Source: an uncultured Gemmataceae bacterium
GTDB lineage: Bacteria; Planctomycetota; Planctomycetia; Gemmatales; Gemmataceae
Direction: 5' to 3'
Assembly: GCA_937923405.1 (NCBI GenBank)
Contig: CALDUY010000002.1
Coordinates: 248,001-312,000, forward strand
Length of the DNA: 64,000 bases
Both the position numbers and the translations under genes were made by a program. Under the pieces are notes generated by a model. The model saw only the letters and a list, made by a program, of their open reading frames with translations. It was not told the origin of the DNA and did not search any database. Positions 1 to 8,112 of this stretch are shown here, in pieces; the first letter of the stretch is position 1; each line of letters opens with the position of its first letter.

Positions 1-2
1 AC

Positions 3-392
3 AATTTGTTCTTCAAATCTGTGGGAATTCTCAGTGTCAAAGGCGTGCCAGTGGTTGGGTTAATTCTTCAGGGCGTCTGGTCGGTGTTGTTGGTATTCTC
101 CGGTACCTACGACGATCTGCTCGACTTTGTCATCTTTGCGGTTCTGGTATTTTATGTGCTGACTGTGGCTGGGCTGTTCGTGCTTCGTCGAACCCAACCC
201 AATGCTCAGCGTCCCTACCGTGCCTTTGGCTATCCGATCCTGCCGGCGGTTTACGTCTTGCTCTGTGCCGTAATCATGGTGAACCTGCTCGTGGTCAAAC
301 CGATGTACACCTGGCCGGGGCTGATCATTGTGTTGACCGGCATTCCGGTCTACTTCCTCTGGCGATTGAGAGCGCGTGCAACAGCGGAGTAA
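3..392 (+). CDS. Amino-acid permease (APC family), C-terminal part
   Basis: Only the last ~130 residues are in the window; the reading frame is open to the left edge, so the gene begins upstream. The visible part has about four hydrophobic segments (the first near VVGLILQGVWSVLLVF). It also has the short charged linker RRTQPNAQRPYRAFGYP that is typical before the last two helices of APC-superfamily amino-acid/polyamine permeases. Inner-membrane amino-acid uptake is inferred from family resemblance; the substrate cannot be read from this end. The next gene starts a few bases after the stop, so the two are probably co-transcribed. Confidence 0.75.
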   Translation, partial: NLFFKSVGILSVKGVPVVGLILQGVWSVLLVFSGTYDDLLDFVIFAVLVFYVLTVAGLFVLRRTQPNAQRPYRAFGYPILPAVYVLLCAVIMVNLLVVKPMYTWPGLIIVLTGIPVYFLWRLRARATAE

Positions 393-396
393 GCGG

Positions 397-1494
397 ATGC
401 GAATTAGACGGATTGATAGCGAACTGCTGCATGTGCCCTTGGCTCGTCCGCGTGCTTCGGCGCTGGAAGCGGCGTCCGGTCGGCTCAATCACATTGTGAC
501 TCTTCTGGTCGAGGTTCACACGGACGAGCAACTCGTTGGCCTGGGTTTTGCCTACGCTCTGCAGACTTCCGGACGAGCCTTGCTCGCCACGTTGCAGGAC
601 GACCTCATCCCGTTACTGATCGGCGAAGATCCGCTCGATCATGAACGGCTGACCTCCAAGGTCTACTGGCGCACTCAGACGGTGGGTCGGCGCGGGTTGG
701 TGCAGCAAGCCTATTCCGCGCTAGATGTCGCCTTGTGGGATCTCAAAGGGAAGGCATCTAATTTGCCGTTGTACAAACTCCTCGGCGGCACGCGGGAATC
801 GGTGGAAGTCTACGGTTCGGACACGGCGTGGCTGTGGATGTCGGTTGAGGAGATTCTCGACGCCTCACGCCCCTATCTCGATCAGGGGATGAAAGGCATC
901 AAGGTCAAAGTCGGAGCCAATCCCGCGGAAGACTACGACAAGTTGGGCCGCCTGCGTGAGGCCCTGGATGACATCTGGATCGCTGTCGATGCCAACGAAC
1001 GCTACGACCTGGCTACGGCGTTGACGATGGGTCGGTTCTTTGAGGAGGAGATCGGCGTCGGCTGGTTCGAGGAACCGATCAGCTGTGAAGATGTCGCTGG
1101 CCATGTCCGGTTGGCGGAGAAACTCGACGTTCCCCTTGCCGCGGGGGAGATGCTCTTCGGACTAGACGAGTTTGAACGCTACCTGGAACAGGAGGCTCTG
1201 GCTGTGGTACAACCGGATGTCACGCGGTTGGGTGGCATTACCAGCTGGCTGAAGGTCGCCGCCTTGGCCGAACGTCGACATCTACCGGTCTCGCCGCATC
1301 TGTTACCGGAGATTGCCGTTCATCTGGCCTGCGGACTGCCTGGCGTTACCTCCGTCGAGTACATGCCCTGGTTGTACCCGCTGTTTGTCAATCCCCCCAA
1401 AATCGTTCAGGGCCGATTAGCTCCGCCAGCCGGTCCAGGGCTGGGCTTACAACTGGACCGTGACCGCGTCGCTACTTTTCGCGTGAAGTTCTAG
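397..1494 (+). CDS. Enolase-superfamily enzyme (mandelate racemase/muconate lactonizing type)
   Basis: A 365-residue protein of normal family length. The ATG at 397 is preferred over the in-frame GTG at 376 because it has a GGAG-type ribosome site and clears the upstream stop. Visible active-site signature: KVK at 169-171 (second Lys as general base), Asp198 in VDAN, Glu225 in WFEEP, Glu251 in AAGEM as the three Mg ligands, and His301 in SPHLLPE as the opposite-face base. An N-terminal capping domain covers about residues 1-120. The residue pattern fits acid-sugar dehydratases, racemases and dipeptide epimerases alike, so the substrate is not assigned. Its position after an amino-acid permease and before tyrosine breakdown genes hints at amino-acid metabolism, but that is only inference. 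Confidence 0.85.
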   Translation: MRIRRIDSELLHVPLARPRASALEAASGRLNHIVTLLVEVHTDEQLVGLGFAYALQTSGRALLATLQDDLIPLLIGEDPLDHERLTSKVYWRTQTVGRRGLVQQAYSALDVALWDLKGKASNLPLYKLLGGTRESVEVYGSDTAWLWMSVEEILDASRPYLDQGMKGIKVKVGANPAEDYDKLGRLREALDDIWIAVDANERYDLATALTMGRFFEEEIGVGWFEEPISCEDVAGHVRLAEKLDVPLAAGEMLFGLDEFERYLEQEALAVVQPDVTRLGGITSWLKVAALAERRHLPVSPHLLPEIAVHLACGLPGVTSVEYMPWLYPLFVNPPKIVQGRLAPPAGPGLGLQLDRDRVATFRVKF

Positions 1495-1507
1495 TATGCG
1501 TTACAAA

Positions 1508-1624
1508 ATGGTGCAGCGAAGCGGCAGGCTTTAGCCGGCGAAAAAACGGTAGCCGCAGGCTTTAGCCGGCGAAAGCAGGTTTCCGCCTGCGAAAGCAGCT
1601 TCATACTCCCTGCCGCTACACCAT
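1508..1624. repeat. Intergenic palindromic repeat element, copy 1
   Basis: A 117-base element between the enolase-superfamily gene and hppD. It is bounded by near-perfect inverted ends (ATGGTGCAGCG / CGCTACACCAT, 10 of 11). Inside are two direct sub-repeats of CAGGCTTTAGCCGGCGAA and a GGTAGCCGCAGGCTT core. A second element with the same ends and core lies at 25178-25275. No reading frame is apparent. It is probably a MITE/REP-like non-coding repeat. Confidence 0.6.
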
Positions 1625-1707
1625 CTTGAGCAGCGTTCTAACCCGGCGGTTTGTGGATTCGATCCTCCTGCTCGCTTCCTAGAATGATAAGCAAGGAGGA
1701 CTAAACC

Positions 1708-2814
1708 ATGAACCCCGATCCACTCGCACTCAGAAAGATCGATCACGTTCGCTTCTTCGTCGGCAACGCTCGCCAGGCGGCCTATTTCTATCGCAACGCC
1801 TTCGGCTTCGATGTCATCGCCTACGCCGGTCTGGAAACCCGCATGCGCCATGAAGCTGGCTACGTCCTGCGACAAGGAGACATTACCTTCGTTCTCGCTT
1901 CGCCACTTGGTCCGGAACATCCCGAGGCGCAGCGCATTGTGGTGCATGGAGATGGGGTGCAGGACATCGCTCTTCAGGTGGATGATGTTCGCCAGGCCTA
2001 CGAGGCGGCCATCTCTCGTGGGGCGATAGGAGTTTCCGCTCCCCAGGCGCTGGAGGACGAACACGGCGTTTACGAATACGCCACCATCCGCACCTACGGC
2101 GACACCACGCACTCATTCGTCAATCGCGATCGCTACCGAGGGGTCTTCGCTCCGGGATACAAACCACTCGATCCGGATCGCTATAGTCCGCAGTCGTTCA
2201 AGCCAGTTGGGCTGTTGACCATCGATCACATCGTGGCCAACGTTGAGGAAGGTAAGATGAACGAATGGGTCGGCTGGTATGAGCGCGTCCTGGGCTTCAA
2301 TCAACTTATCAGCTTCGACGACAAGGACATTAGCACGGAGTACACGGCGTTGATGTCGAAGGTGATGCAGAACGGTACTGGACGAATCAAGTTTCCCATC
2401 AACGAACCGGCACAGGCCAAACGGCGTTCACAAATTGAGGAATATCTGAACTACTACCGTGGGCCAGGTGTCCAGCACATCGCCATGACCACGGGGAATA
2501 TTCTGGAAACCATTCGCGCCATGCGAGCCAACGATGTCTCGTTCCTGCGCGTGCCTCGAACCTATTACGACGATCTGCTCGATCGTGTCGGACCGATCGA
2601 CGAGAACGTCGAGGATTTGGCCGAGTTGGGGATTCTGGTCGATCGCGACGAGGAAGGGTATCTCTTGCAAATCTTTACTAAGCCTGTGGAAGATCGGCCA
2701 ACTCTGTTTTTCGAGATCATTGAGCGGCACGGCTCGCGGAGCTTCGGCAAAGGCAACTTCAAGGCGTTGTTCGAGGCCATCGAGCGCGAACAAGCGCGTC
2801 GAGGAACCTTGTAA
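1708..2814 (+). CDS. hppD: 4-hydroxyphenylpyruvate dioxygenase
   Basis: Converts 4-hydroxyphenylpyruvate plus O2 to homogentisate, the second step of tyrosine breakdown, in the cytoplasm. The 368-residue product has the two vicinal-oxygen-chelate halves of the family (about 8-140 and 168-345). The iron ligands are visible: His174 (DHIV), His257 (QHIA) and Glu336 (FFEIIER). The C-terminal signature SFGKGNFKALFEAIE gates the active site in known HPPDs. The start is well supported by AAGGAGG eight bases upstream. hmgA, the next enzyme of the pathway, follows after 27 bases, so the two form an operon. Confidence 0.96.
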   Translation: MNPDPLALRKIDHVRFFVGNARQAAYFYRNAFGFDVIAYAGLETRMRHEAGYVLRQGDITFVLASPLGPEHPEAQRIVVHGDGVQDIALQVDDVRQAYEAAISRGAIGVSAPQALEDEHGVYEYATIRTYGDTTHSFVNRDRYRGVFAPGYKPLDPDRYSPQSFKPVGLLTIDHIVANVEEGKMNEWVGWYERVLGFNQLISFDDKDISTEYTALMSKVMQNGTGRIKFPINEPAQAKRRSQIEEYLNYYRGPGVQHIAMTTGNILETIRAMRANDVSFLRVPRTYYDDLLDRVGPIDENVEDLAELGILVDRDEEGYLLQIFTKPVEDRPTLFFEIIERHGSRSFGKGNFKALFEAIEREQARRGTL

Positions 2815-2841
2815 TCATCGAACATAGATCGGAGTCGGCAC

Positions 2842-4011
2842 ATGCCTCCCTATCGAAAGCTGGGAAGTATCCCTCGCAAGCGGCATCTGGAGCATCGAGT
2901 ACAGCCCGGTTATCGCGGTGAGGGCATTTACTACGAAGAGGTCATCACCACAGCTGGGTTTGGTCGAGCCTACAGTATCGCTTATCATCTGCGACCGCCT
3001 ACCCGAGTTCGCCAACTCGAAGCAGCTGGCTCACTACGCTTGCAACTAGCGGAACAGGACGTCTTACGTCATGTGCATTTACGCACAGGTCAGATGCCTG
3101 CGGCAGGTGATCCGATCACCGGCAGGGTTCCGATATTGACCAACGACGACGTCACCCTGTGGCGCTGTCGTCCAACGGAACCACAAAGCACACTCTACCG
3201 CAACGGAGCCGCCGACGAAGTCATCTTTGTCCATCGCGGCCAGGGAACTCTGGAAAGCATGTATGGCGTGCTGCCGTTCCGTCCGTTCGATTACATCGTG
3301 GTGCCGCGGACCACGACTTACCGATTGATTTTCGACGATCCTGGGGCAGTGGATCTTTTGGTGATCGAGTCGATCGGAAGTATTAATGTGCCGCCTCGGT
3401 ATCTCAACCCCGACGGTCAGCTGCGTTTGGGGGCACCGTTCTCCGAACGCGATCTACACGGGCCAAGTGAAGCCCTGTTGATTGACTCCGAACAAGACGT
3501 CCCTATTCTCATCAAAGATGGGTCACGTCTGTCACGCTATGTGCTGGCCTCACATCCGTTCGACGTGGTCGGCTGGGATGGAATGGTCTATCCGTACACG
3601 TTCAATGCCGACGATTTTGAGCCGATCACTGGAACGACGCATCAGCCGCCGCCCGTTCATCAGACGTTCGAGGCGACCGGCTTCGTGGTCTGCACCTTTG
3701 CTCCGCGAATGCTGGACACACACCCCGAGGCGGTGAAGGTTCCTTATGCTCATTCCAACATCGGGGCCGACGAGGTGCTGTACTACGTTCGCGGCAAGTT
3801 CGGGAGTCGTCGCGGCGTCGAGGAAGGCTCGTTCACCCTGCATCCGCACGGCATTCCACATGGCCCGCATCCAGGTACGATCGTCGCCAGTCGATCGATG
3901 ACTCGCACCGATGAGTTGGCCGTCATGGTGGATACTCACAAGCCGCTTCAGCTTACAGTCCAGGCGATGGCTATGGACGATCCGAAATATCCGTATAGTT
4001 GGCTGGAGTAG
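2842..4011 (+). CDS. hmgA: Homogentisate 1,2-dioxygenase
   Basis: Opens the aromatic ring of homogentisate to give maleylacetoacetate, directly after HppD in tyrosine catabolism. The 389-residue product is shorter than the ~430-440 residues of the animal and proteobacterial enzymes but fits the compact bacterial branch. It has a double-cupin layout. Likely iron-site residues lie in YAHSNIGADEVLYYVRG (His304, Glu311) and in the His-rich stretch LHPHGIPHGPHPG (334-343). No fumarylacetoacetase or maleylacetoacetate isomerase follows, so the lower pathway must be encoded elsewhere. The stop lies only 6 bases from the end of a convergent small gene. Confidence 0.93.
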   Translation: MPPYRKLGSIPRKRHLEHRVQPGYRGEGIYYEEVITTAGFGRAYSIAYHLRPPTRVRQLEAAGSLRLQLAEQDVLRHVHLRTGQMPAAGDPITGRVPILTNDDVTLWRCRPTEPQSTLYRNGAADEVIFVHRGQGTLESMYGVLPFRPFDYIVVPRTTTYRLIFDDPGAVDLLVIESIGSINVPPRYLNPDGQLRLGAPFSERDLHGPSEALLIDSEQDVPILIKDGSRLSRYVLASHPFDVVGWDGMVYPYTFNADDFEPITGTTHQPPPVHQTFEATGFVVCTFAPRMLDTHPEAVKVPYAHSNIGADEVLYYVRGKFGSRRGVEEGSFTLHPHGIPHGPHPGTIVASRSMTRTDELAVMVDTHKPLQLTVQAMAMDDPKYPYSWLE

Positions 4012-4017
4012 TTCAGT

Positions 4018-4215
4018 TCACCCTGCTGCGAACAGAGAGCCGATTGCTCGCCAAAGCAGGCGGAACACTTCAACGAGGATCAGGGTGCCAAACGCCAGCA
4101 GCCAGATAAAGACAAACAGTTGCCATCTCGTTGACAGTTCCTCCCGCAGTTCGCCGGAAGGTTGTTCCGGCGATTCTGTCGGCGTGGGAACTGGTCGTTC
4201 AGTGATGCGGCCCAT
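4018..4215 (-). CDS. Small single-helix membrane protein downstream of rseP
   Basis: A 65-residue protein starting 15 bases after the RseP/MmpA stop, so probably translated from the same message. It has a Pro/Glu-rich N-terminus (about 1-30) and one strong hydrophobic helix (about 32-55, QLFVFIWLLAFGTLILVEVF). I do not recognise a family. Supporting points are the tight spacing, an ATG start and the clear membrane segment. It could be a small accessory or substrate of the neighbouring intramembrane protease, but that is guesswork from position. Confidence 0.6.
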   Translation of the reverse strand: MGRITERPVPTPTESPEQPSGELREELSTRWQLFVFIWLLAFGTLILVEVFRLLWRAIGSLFAAG

Positions 4216-4230
4216 GATGGTCTCGTGTGG

Positions 4231-6837
4231 TTACATCAGCCGCCTTTGGAAGTCCAGCACGAAGACGAACACCATCAGGGACAGGATAATCGCCAGGCCA
4301 AGATACGTAGCGGCAATTCGTACCCCTTCGGAAGGAGGTCGACCTCGTAGCTTTTCGTAGATCAGAAACACCATATGGCCGCCATCCAGCACAGGGATAG
4401 GCAGGAAGTTGACCACCGCGAGATTGATGCTGATGACTCCTAGGAACATCAGCAACGCCGAGTAGCTGTGTCCAGCCGCACCAATCGCTTGTGCGCCGAT
4501 CTCGATAGGACCGCCTAAGGACTTGGTCGAGATGCGCCGAGTGATCAAACGTTGCAGGTTGGTGTAGATCTGTTGGATGAACGAGATAGTTCGATCTACG
4601 CCCAGCCCGAGGGCTTCGACGAAGGAACCGGCCTTGTGAATGCGTGTGTCCGGATAGAAGTCGAACCCACGATCGATCAACGGCCAGGTCGGATCAACGA
4701 CGGCGTCGATGCCCTCAAAAGTTTGCGCCGGTGTTTTGGAGAACCCCAACCAGCGCGAAACACGAGTGCCTGTTCCTACTGCCTGCTCTTCCTCGTGAGC
4801 AGGCAGTTCCAATTCCTCGGTTTTGCTCGGGGTCACGCGCTTGACCTTGACGCGAACGATCGGATAATCGGCACGCTGCAAGAGGTAGAAATAATGCGCC
4901 CACTGGTCGTAAGCCTCCTTGTTGCCTAGTCGTTCGGAGGCCATTGGCGGCATACGGACCCATGACTTTTGACCCGGCTTGCGACCGCGTTCCAAGAAGC
5001 TGATTTCTTTAATGACATCGCCAGGCTGGATGCCGGCCTTGGCTGCGGGGCTATGTGGTTCTACTTGCAGCACCGTACTCTGCACCCAATAAGCTATGCC
5101 CAGTTGAGGGATTGACATCGGCGAGGCCGGGGTCACCGGGGCATCATCGGTCAGCGACCAATTGCTGTCCCATTCCATCGGGGCGAGGGTGCGTTCCTTG
5201 CGGGTATTGTGATCGACCGTCCCGCGTACCGTCAGCACTACGCGATAATCTGAGCCAAGCGTCCGCATATGGCGGTCCAGTTCGTAGGGCAGGCGAACCG
5301 GATCCAGGGCTTTTTCATCCAGGACGATCGAGGGTTTTCCAGGTGCTTCCAAACGTGCCCCAATAATCACATCGCCATCAATTTTATGGTCGGCGTCGAC
5401 GCGATCGGCAGTCAGGCCGACTTTTGAGGCTGGAGAATCTTTGCGAATCGAGGCCACTTTACCCATGCTCATTCGCAGACCAAGCGTAACGTGAAATGCT
5501 GGAGGTACCAGCAACGTCTGCTGAGAAGTCGCTCCGTCGGCATGAGAACGGCGAACCTCAATGGCCATTGGTTTGCCGGCCAGCAGGTAAAATCGATCGC
5601 GGAGTTCGAACGGATCGCGGCTGGTCGATCCTTCCTCGCGGCGTGGATCCAGCCGTAGCGGTTTGAGGTTGAAGGGCTGATTCGGAGTTTGCGGATCGGT
5701 TGTAGCGATGATTTCGTCGTCGAAATCAAAACCGTTGGCGGGTACTTCAACAGTGCGAACGGCTCCGTCCTTGTTAGCCACTTCGAGAAAGAGGGTTTTG
5801 TCCGTAGCACTTTGGAAGCGTTTGCACAGTTCCATCCATCCGGCTTCGCCAGCGGGGAGCGGAGTCAGTTCAAATTGATTGGCGGGGTCCGAAGCCTTGA
5901 GTACGGTTTCGTCTGGCTGAAGAGCAAGGACGCGAGCGAACGACGCGGCGCTGCCCTCACGAACCGGACTGTCTCCCATTCGTGAAGCCATGCGACGGGG
6001 AAAGAGTCGAGTTGTGCTGGAATGACTGACGCCGATTACCGGATGATTGTTGTTGGCGTCGCGCAGCGGTTCGATCTGGCGTTCATGCTGCTTCTTGTCG
6101 GCATCCAAAAAGACGAAGCGGAGTTGGTACCCCTCGGGAGAGAGAGCCACGGTAGCTCGCATATCATCAAAATAAGGATCCTTTTTATCGTCTATTTGGA
6201 TTAGTTGCCAGCCCGGTTTGACTCCCGCCTCCCAGGCGCGTGAGCCAGCTTCCGTGCGCCAGATGATGGCCGGTGGGCGTTCCTCGCCCATGTACAGATA
6301 GACGGCTACGAAGCACAGCGCGCCGAACAGCACATTCATAATGACGCCAGCCGAGATGATGAGCATTCGCTGGCCGACGGTTTTGTTCTTGAACGAACGG
6401 GGATAGTCTTCGTCCTCGTCGGCTTCCGGTCCCTCCCCGACCATGTTGACATAACCGCCTAGCGGCAGTAGGGCGAGTTTGTAGGTGGTTTCACCGCGAG
6501 TGAAACTGCAGCCGGGGATCGCCGGACCAAACCCGATCGAAAAGGTCAGCACATGAACATCGCACCATTTGGCAGCGAGAAAGTGACCTAATTCGTGAAT
6601 GAAGATGACTAAGCCTAGTCCGATCAGGGCGAGAAAACCGAACAGCAGCATTTCCGCGCCGAAGCGAGTGTAGACAAAGCCGATCAGGATGGCAAAAAAG
6701 ACCAGCCACGGGCCGTTCTGACTCAGCCAGGCGCGCGCGGACAAGGGGGGATTCGGCGTCGGCGACGAAAGGGAAAAATCCGGCGAAACGGACGGGGTTA
6801 CCTGGTCGGCACGGTCCTGGGAGTTCGGCTGATCCAA
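4231..6837 (-). CDS. rseP: Enlarged RseP/MmpA-type site-2 zinc metalloprotease (M50) with several PDZ-like regions
   Basis: An intramembrane protease expected to release membrane-bound regulators. A TTG start at 6837 is chosen because a perfect AGGAGG lies seven bases upstream; a GTG at 6870 would be longer but lacks this. The product is 868 residues, nearly twice the ~450 of E. coli RseP. The zinc motif HELGH is at about 81-85 in the first helix region and the NFLPIPVLDGGH motif near 810-821 before the last helix. Three PDZ-like regions occur between them (about 192-264, 455-540, 580-670); the last contains SPAAKAGIQPGDVI. The first 40 bases overlap the end of dxr, the same order seen in many bacteria. 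Confidence 0.9.
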   Translation of the reverse strand: MDQPNSQDRADQVTPSVSPDFSLSSPTPNPPLSARAWLSQNGPWLVFFAILIGFVYTRFGAEMLLFGFLALIGLGLVIFIHELGHFLAAKWCDVHVLTFSIGFGPAIPGCSFTRGETTYKLALLPLGGYVNMVGEGPEADEDEDYPRSFKNKTVGQRMLIISAGVIMNVLFGALCFVAVYLYMGEERPPAIIWRTEAGSRAWEAGVKPGWQLIQIDDKKDPYFDDMRATVALSPEGYQLRFVFLDADKKQHERQIEPLRDANNNHPVIGVSHSSTTRLFPRRMASRMGDSPVREGSAASFARVLALQPDETVLKASDPANQFELTPLPAGEAGWMELCKRFQSATDKTLFLEVANKDGAVRTVEVPANGFDFDDEIIATTDPQTPNQPFNLKPLRLDPRREEGSTSRDPFELRDRFYLLAGKPMAIEVRRSHADGATSQQTLLVPPAFHVTLGLRMSMGKVASIRKDSPASKVGLTADRVDADHKIDGDVIIGARLEAPGKPSIVLDEKALDPVRLPYELDRHMRTLGSDYRVVLTVRGTVDHNTRKERTLAPMEWDSNWSLTDDAPVTPASPMSIPQLGIAYWVQSTVLQVEPHSPAAKAGIQPGDVIKEISFLERGRKPGQKSWVRMPPMASERLGNKEAYDQWAHYFYLLQRADYPIVRVKVKRVTPSKTEELELPAHEEEQAVGTGTRVSRWLGFSKTPAQTFEGIDAVVDPTWPLIDRGFDFYPDTRIHKAGSFVEALGLGVDRTISFIQQIYTNLQRLITRRISTKSLGGPIEIGAQAIGAAGHSYSALLMFLGVISINLAVVNFLPIPVLDGGHMVFLIYEKLRGRPPSEGVRIAATYLGLAIILSLMVFVFVLDFQRRLM

Positions 6838-8006
6838 CGTCGTACCTCCTGTCGGGCCCAACGATCGCACGCCGCTAGTTCAGCCAGCGTCGGCGTTGGG
6901 TCGAATTCATGATGATCTAGTACAGCACGGCAGGCTCGGGGAATGTCCAAGAACGCCATTTCGCCATTGAGAAACCCTGCGACCGCAGCTTCATTGGCGG
7001 CGTTGAGAACTGCTCCACACGTTCCACCGCGTCGGGCGACTTCATACCCTAATTGTAGTGAGGGAAACGTTTCGTGATCGGGTTGCTCAAAGGTCCATTC
7101 GCGCAAGTCGCGCCAGGATAGTTTTTTCGCTGGTCCCGGCAACCGCTCCGGATAGGTCAAAGCATACTGAATCGGCAATCGCATGTCGGGTGGGGACAGT
7201 TGGGCGAGTACCGCGCCGTCGCAAAATTCGACGAACGAATGAATGATCGATTGCGGATGAATGACCACGTCAATCTGATCAGCCTGTAACCCAAACAGCC
7301 AGCGAGCCTCGATCACTTCGAGCGCCTTGTTCATCAGCGTGGCCGAATCGATAGTGATCTTTCGCCCCATGCTCCAGGTCGGATGCCGCAACGCTTCTTC
7401 GACAGTGACGTGTGCTAACTCGGTGCGTGTTTTGGTCCGAAATGGCCCACCGCTTCCAGTCAAGACGATCCGTTCGACTTGAGCGAGGCTACTGCCCGCC
7501 AGTGCTTGAAAGATCGCGCTGTGTTCGCTGTCGACAGGGATCAATTTACACCTTTTGCGAGCGGCTAACTCGGTGACAAGTGCTCCCGCCAGAACGAGTG
7601 TTTCCTTGTTGGCCACTGCTACAGTTTTGCCGGCTTCCAATGCCGCCCAGGTGCCTTCCAGACCGGCGGCCCCGACGATGGCCGTGACCACCACATCCAC
7701 TTCGTCCGCCTGCACCATCCGTATGATTCCGGCAGGACCGTGCAGCAATTCGCAACCGCTGGGAAGTCGACAGGGATCGAGCTCTACTTTCGGATCGGTC
7801 AGACACACAAACCGAGGTCGGAATTGATGGGCCTGTTCGAGTAACAGATCAATACGAGAATGGGCGCTAAGACCAACGATTTGGAGCCGCTCTGGCAAGC
7901 ATTCGGCCACATGGAGCGTACTGGTGCCGATCGACCCCGTAGAACCGAGTACCGCCACGCGCTTGCGCAATGGCTTGGTCGAGTTGACTGCAACGTCGGT
8001 ACTCAC
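6798..8006 (-). CDS. dxr: 1-deoxy-D-xylulose 5-phosphate reductoisomerase
   Basis: Catalyses the NADPH-dependent second step of the MEP isoprenoid pathway. A GTG at 8006 gives 402 residues, the usual length, and starts just before the conserved N-terminus; longer frames run into unlikely Arg-rich sequence. The nucleotide-binding motif GSTGSIG is at 21-27, and the metal/substrate region VDSEHSAIFQ and the loop HPTWSMGRKITIDSATLMNK are visible. The 3' end overlaps rseP. ispD of the same pathway lies separately at 41960-42700. Confidence 0.95.
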   Translation of the reverse strand: MSTDVAVNSTKPLRKRVAVLGSTGSIGTSTLHVAECLPERLQIVGLSAHSRIDLLLEQAHQFRPRFVCLTDPKVELDPCRLPSGCELLHGPAGIIRMVQADEVDVVVTAIVGAAGLEGTWAALEAGKTVAVANKETLVLAGALVTELAARKRCKLIPVDSEHSAIFQALAGSSLAQVERIVLTGSGGPFRTKTRTELAHVTVEEALRHPTWSMGRKITIDSATLMNKALEVIEARWLFGLQADQIDVVIHPQSIIHSFVEFCDGAVLAQLSPPDMRLPIQYALTYPERLPGPAKKLSWRDLREWTFEQPDHETFPSLQLGYEVARRGGTCGAVLNAANEAAVAGFLNGEMAFLDIPRACRAVLDHHEFDPTPTLAELAACDRWARQEVRRWISRTPRTVPTR

Positions 8007-8112
8007 AGGCCTCACCGTAGAAAACTCAGGCGATGCCGGGCATTGTAGCCGTCTGAGGCGGAATCCCGCAAGGTCGTGTACCCTTCCTCGTCGAGGCAAG
8101 AGGGGACAGGCC

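Noticed and set aside
376..396. GTG start at 376 for the enolase-superfamily enzyme
   Set aside because: It overlaps the permease stop and lacks a ribosome site, while the ATG at 397 has one and matches family N-termini.
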